64,000 bases of DNA from Bacteroidota bacterium (lineage in GTDB: Bacteria; Bacteroidota; Bacteroidia; 2-12-FULL-35-15): NCBI GenBank assembly GCA_016722565.1, contig JADKIU010000003.1:369348-433347 (forward strand). Direction: 5' to 3'. The notes under the pieces were generated by a model. It had not been told where the DNA came from, ran no database searches, and saw only the letters and a list, made by a program, of their open reading frames with translations. Both the position numbers and the translations under genes were made by a program. Within the stretch, counting starts at the first letter, position 1; every line of letters begins with the position of its first letter. Positions 62,352-64,000 of this stretch are shown piece after piece.

Positions 62352-63310
62352 AAGAGACAGAATATGACTTCCCAAGCACTGTAAGACATGTCTATGATAT
62401 TGATGTGTTTGAAATTTTAGATCAATTAAGAACAAAATTGAGCTCCAATATTGAGGCTCTTCCATCTCACTTGCGTGATTTAAAATTCATTGATGATGAT
62501 GAAGAATTCTTTGTTTCTTTTATGAAAAAAGAAGGAATTGATTTAACGGAGAATAAAAAATATAGAAATTACATCATTCCTTCCTCGAATAATCTTTATC
62601 ACCATTATTTAGGTTGGAAAATCCTATCCATGGATGCTTACAAAATCGAACCACTACTCTCCTATCAGTCTGTTTTATTTTTGGGAAATGATTATGCACC
62701 AAAAGACAATTTTTTAGGCCTGTTGGAATATTCAACTTATACTTTTGTTAAAGGAAGAAATTACTTTAATGAATTTATGCGATTGGAAAAGATGGTGGAT
62801 TGGCTCGAACGAAACAGAGTCTTCTTGCTTAATAAGGCATACAATAATGATGATCCAATTGAAGCAGATGAAATGAATTCTAGAGATGAGTCAAAAGTAA
62901 GAACAGTATTAATGAATCCTGATTTTGCTTCAATTTTAGTTGAAAAATTAAAGCAATACTTTCCTGAAGTTCAACACACAAATCTGTATAATCTTATTAT
63001 TAAAGATCAATTTAAATCGAAATTATCATTTTCAGGAAATAGGAATCAGCTAACAGAACTATTTAAACGATTTCATTATAATGGAAAAATTACGGTTCGA
63101 ACATACGATGTCTTAGCGACTTGGATCTCCGCAAATTTTGAAGTGCTGGGTGAAAATAATACGATCGAACAACTAAATCAAGATACTATTCTTGCTATTC
63201 TAAAAAATTCTGAAAAAGAAGCACCAAAGGGGAAAAGAATTTTAGAGGATATGGCCGAGTATATAGTACCAAAACAAAGAAGGCAGGCAAAAGAAAATCT
63301 TACAAAATAA
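62348..63310 (+). CDS. mobile-element accessory protein of unknown function
   Basis: 320 aa, intact, its ATG overlapping the integrase stop by 4 bases, which is evidence for an original integrase operon. Cytosolic, acidic-to-neutral helical protein. Middle region HHYLGWKILSMDAYKIEPLL and YTFVKGRNYFNEFMRLEKMV. The C-terminal part SKLSFSGNRNQLTELFKRFH and YNGKITVRTYDVLATWI loosely recalls the end of RteC-type conjugative-transposon proteins, but I would not assign it. Reads through while the integrase beside it is broken. Confidence 0.65.
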   Translation: MKETEYDFPSTVRHVYDIDVFEILDQLRTKLSSNIEALPSHLRDLKFIDDDEEFFVSFMKKEGIDLTENKKYRNYIIPSSNNLYHHYLGWKILSMDAYKIEPLLSYQSVLFLGNDYAPKDNFLGLLEYSTYTFVKGRNYFNEFMRLEKMVDWLERNRVFLLNKAYNNDDPIEADEMNSRDESKVRTVLMNPDFASILVEKLKQYFPEVQHTNLYNLIIKDQFKSKLSFSGNRNQLTELFKRFHYNGKITVRTYDVLATWISANFEVLGENNTIEQLNQDTILAILKNSEKEAPKGKRILEDMAEYIVPKQRRQAKENLTK

Positions 63311-63321
63311 AATATTATCAA

Positions 63322-63453
63322 ATGAAAAATTATTTATTTCTCGATGATATTAGAATTCCAATGGATGCTATCGCTTTTACAAAGAATAAAGGCGTTGACC
63401 CAACTATCTATCAAGAAGATTGGATTATAGTGCGCGATTTTACCCGAATTTAA
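63322..63453 (+). CDS. short ORF resembling a truncated cyclic-phosphate-processing receiver domain
   Basis: 43 codons: MKNYLFLDDIRIPMDAIAFT, then YQEDWIIVRDFTRI and a stop. The start x-LFLDDIR-x-P and W-I/V-I-V-R-x-F/Y are the opening of the cREC-type (cyclic-phosphate processing receiver) domain, usually about 90-110 residues, so more than half is missing. Spacing of 11 bases to the previous gene suggests the same transcript. Confidence 0.45.
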   Translation: MKNYLFLDDIRIPMDAIAFTKNKGVDPTIYQEDWIIVRDFTRI

Positions 63454-63463
63454 AAGAAATCAC

Positions 63464-63507
63464 TACCCTTTCGTTACCCTTTCATTACCCCTTCTTTACC
63501 CCTTTTT
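63464..63507. repeat. four 11-bp direct repeats TACCC(T/C)TT..
   Basis: TACCC starts at 63464, 63475, 63486 and 63497, each followed by T/C-rich bases, giving an exact 11-base period. They lie 60 bases before the next HTH gene. A TACCTTAG sequence at 63530-63537 may be its -7 element. Confidence 0.75.
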
Positions 63508-63564
63508 AATAGGGCGTTACATTGCTATTTACCTTAGTTTTTTTAAAACCTAAAAACTAAAATA

Positions 63565-63900
63565 ATGGTAACAATTACCCCAGAAATTCGTGATCTCATT
63601 AACTTGACAGTTAATTCTGCTGTTAAAGCAGCAATTGAGCAATTCCGAAAAATGCTTCCTCCTGAACCAACTATTAAGGATGAAGACTTCCTCTCAGCTG
63701 AACAAGCTGCTCACTTTCTAAAAATAAAATTGAGCACATTGTATTCTAAGGTCGAAAAATCCGATTTGCCCCACTATAGAAGCGGCAAGAGGAAACTGCT
63801 GTTCAAGAAAACAGAATTGGAAGCATACGTTGCTGCAAGAAAAAGCAAAAGCAATCAGGAAATTGCTGATGAAGTAGACAACTATATTCTAAACAAATAA
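63565..63900 (+). CDS. excisionase-family helix-turn-helix protein
   Basis: 111 aa. The DNA-binding part is FLSAEQAAHFLKIKLSTLYS followed by KVEKSDLPHYRSGKRKLLFK and KTELEAYVA, the classic MerR-like excisionase/HTH_17 arrangement (HTH, then wing with P-x-x-R-x-G-x-x). The N-terminal about 40 residues are a helix (LINLTVNSAVKAAIEQFRKM) possibly for dimerisation. Proteins like this control excision or initiation on integrative elements. Phased repeats upstream are its probable binding sites. Confidence 0.85.
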   Translation: MVTITPEIRDLINLTVNSAVKAAIEQFRKMLPPEPTIKDEDFLSAEQAAHFLKIKLSTLYSKVEKSDLPHYRSGKRKLLFKKTELEAYVAARKSKSNQEIADEVDNYILNK

Positions 63901-64000
63901 TGAAAAAACTAAGAACATAAAAATAAAACTTTATGGAAATCCCGCGTGTCTTAAAACCTTTGAATAGATAAAAAAAAATAAAACAATAAATAAAATGGAA
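63901..64000. other. no gene seen at window end
   Basis: AT-rich bases with no supported feature. ATGGAA at the last bases may be the start of the next gene. Confidence 0.5.

Noticed and set aside
1..64000. tRNA, rRNA, tmRNA or known riboswitch
   Set aside because: No cloverleaf, rRNA-like or riboswitch core sequence was recognised in the gaps; the hairpins at 60523-60600 did not match a class I know.

Overview
The window looks like a chromosomal segment of a Bacteroidota bacterium, probably a flavobacterium- or sphingobacterium-like member of the phylum. It is AT-rich. Several genes carry type IX secretion (T9SS) C-terminal sorting domains. Where promoters can be read they have the Bacteroidota -7 form TAnnTTTG. 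TPR-plus-SpoIIE phosphatases and several families of short palindromic intergenic repeats are present. I saw no rRNA, tRNA or CRISPR array.

Layout. 1-4750: an RhlE-type DEAD-box helicase cut by the window edge, a GNAT acetyltransferase, a PafA-like alkaline phosphatase, a CrcB/FluC fluoride channel and a PAP2 phosphatase. 4799-9706: a leftward T9SS cargo cluster that includes a frameshifted tail-fibre-like giant with an S74 chaperone domain. 9832-13223: obgE, adk (with a long histone-H1-like lysine tail), hpt, and purE on the other strand. 13347-19470: outer-membrane beta-barrel proteins, a STAS/SEC14-like protein paired with a HisKA_2 histidine kinase, and an AlaDH/saccharopine-type dehydrogenase. 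19477-26373: an ABC-2 exporter, then three FAD oxidoreductases (one halogenase-like, two CrtI/RetSat-like). 26370-33181: three tandem paralogues of an unnamed secreted family, an M48 protease and two unknown secreted proteins. 33265-40694: a PaaK-like ligase, acpS, a broken C45 acyltransferase, an acyltransferase and paaZ.

The most unusual region is 40696-50602. Four consecutive TPR-TM-coiled-coil receptors end with the same short helix (LLPTEKYIEK..LKK), exactly where a SpoIIE phosphatase domain normally begins. They are followed by a stand-alone SpoIIE phosphatase, a phosphatase relic, one full-length TPR-SpoIIE protein, a six-TM protein with the same C-terminal helix, and a STAS-like protein. 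I read this as a split, multi-input partner-switching array in which several receptors may dock one phosphatase in trans. That is an inference.

50797-60448 holds housekeeping genes (enoyl-CoA hydratase, RluF, DbpA-like helicase, fused E1 dehydrogenase, MscS). It also contains a GIY-YIG nuclease gene enclosed by 122-bp and 93-bp repeat arrays, and two repeat-derived segments carried in frame inside the E1 gene. From about 60500 to the end is a decayed mobile element: a promoter with a palindromic operator, phased iterons, a frameshifted HTH gene and a heavily frameshifted tyrosine integrase, followed by intact accessory genes.

Several otherwise well-conserved genes (tail-fibre protein, C45, E1, MscS) are each split by a single-base change, mostly an apparent one-base loss in a homopolymer. 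Assembly error is a real possibility for those. The integrase region has a far higher density of breaks and looks truly decayed.
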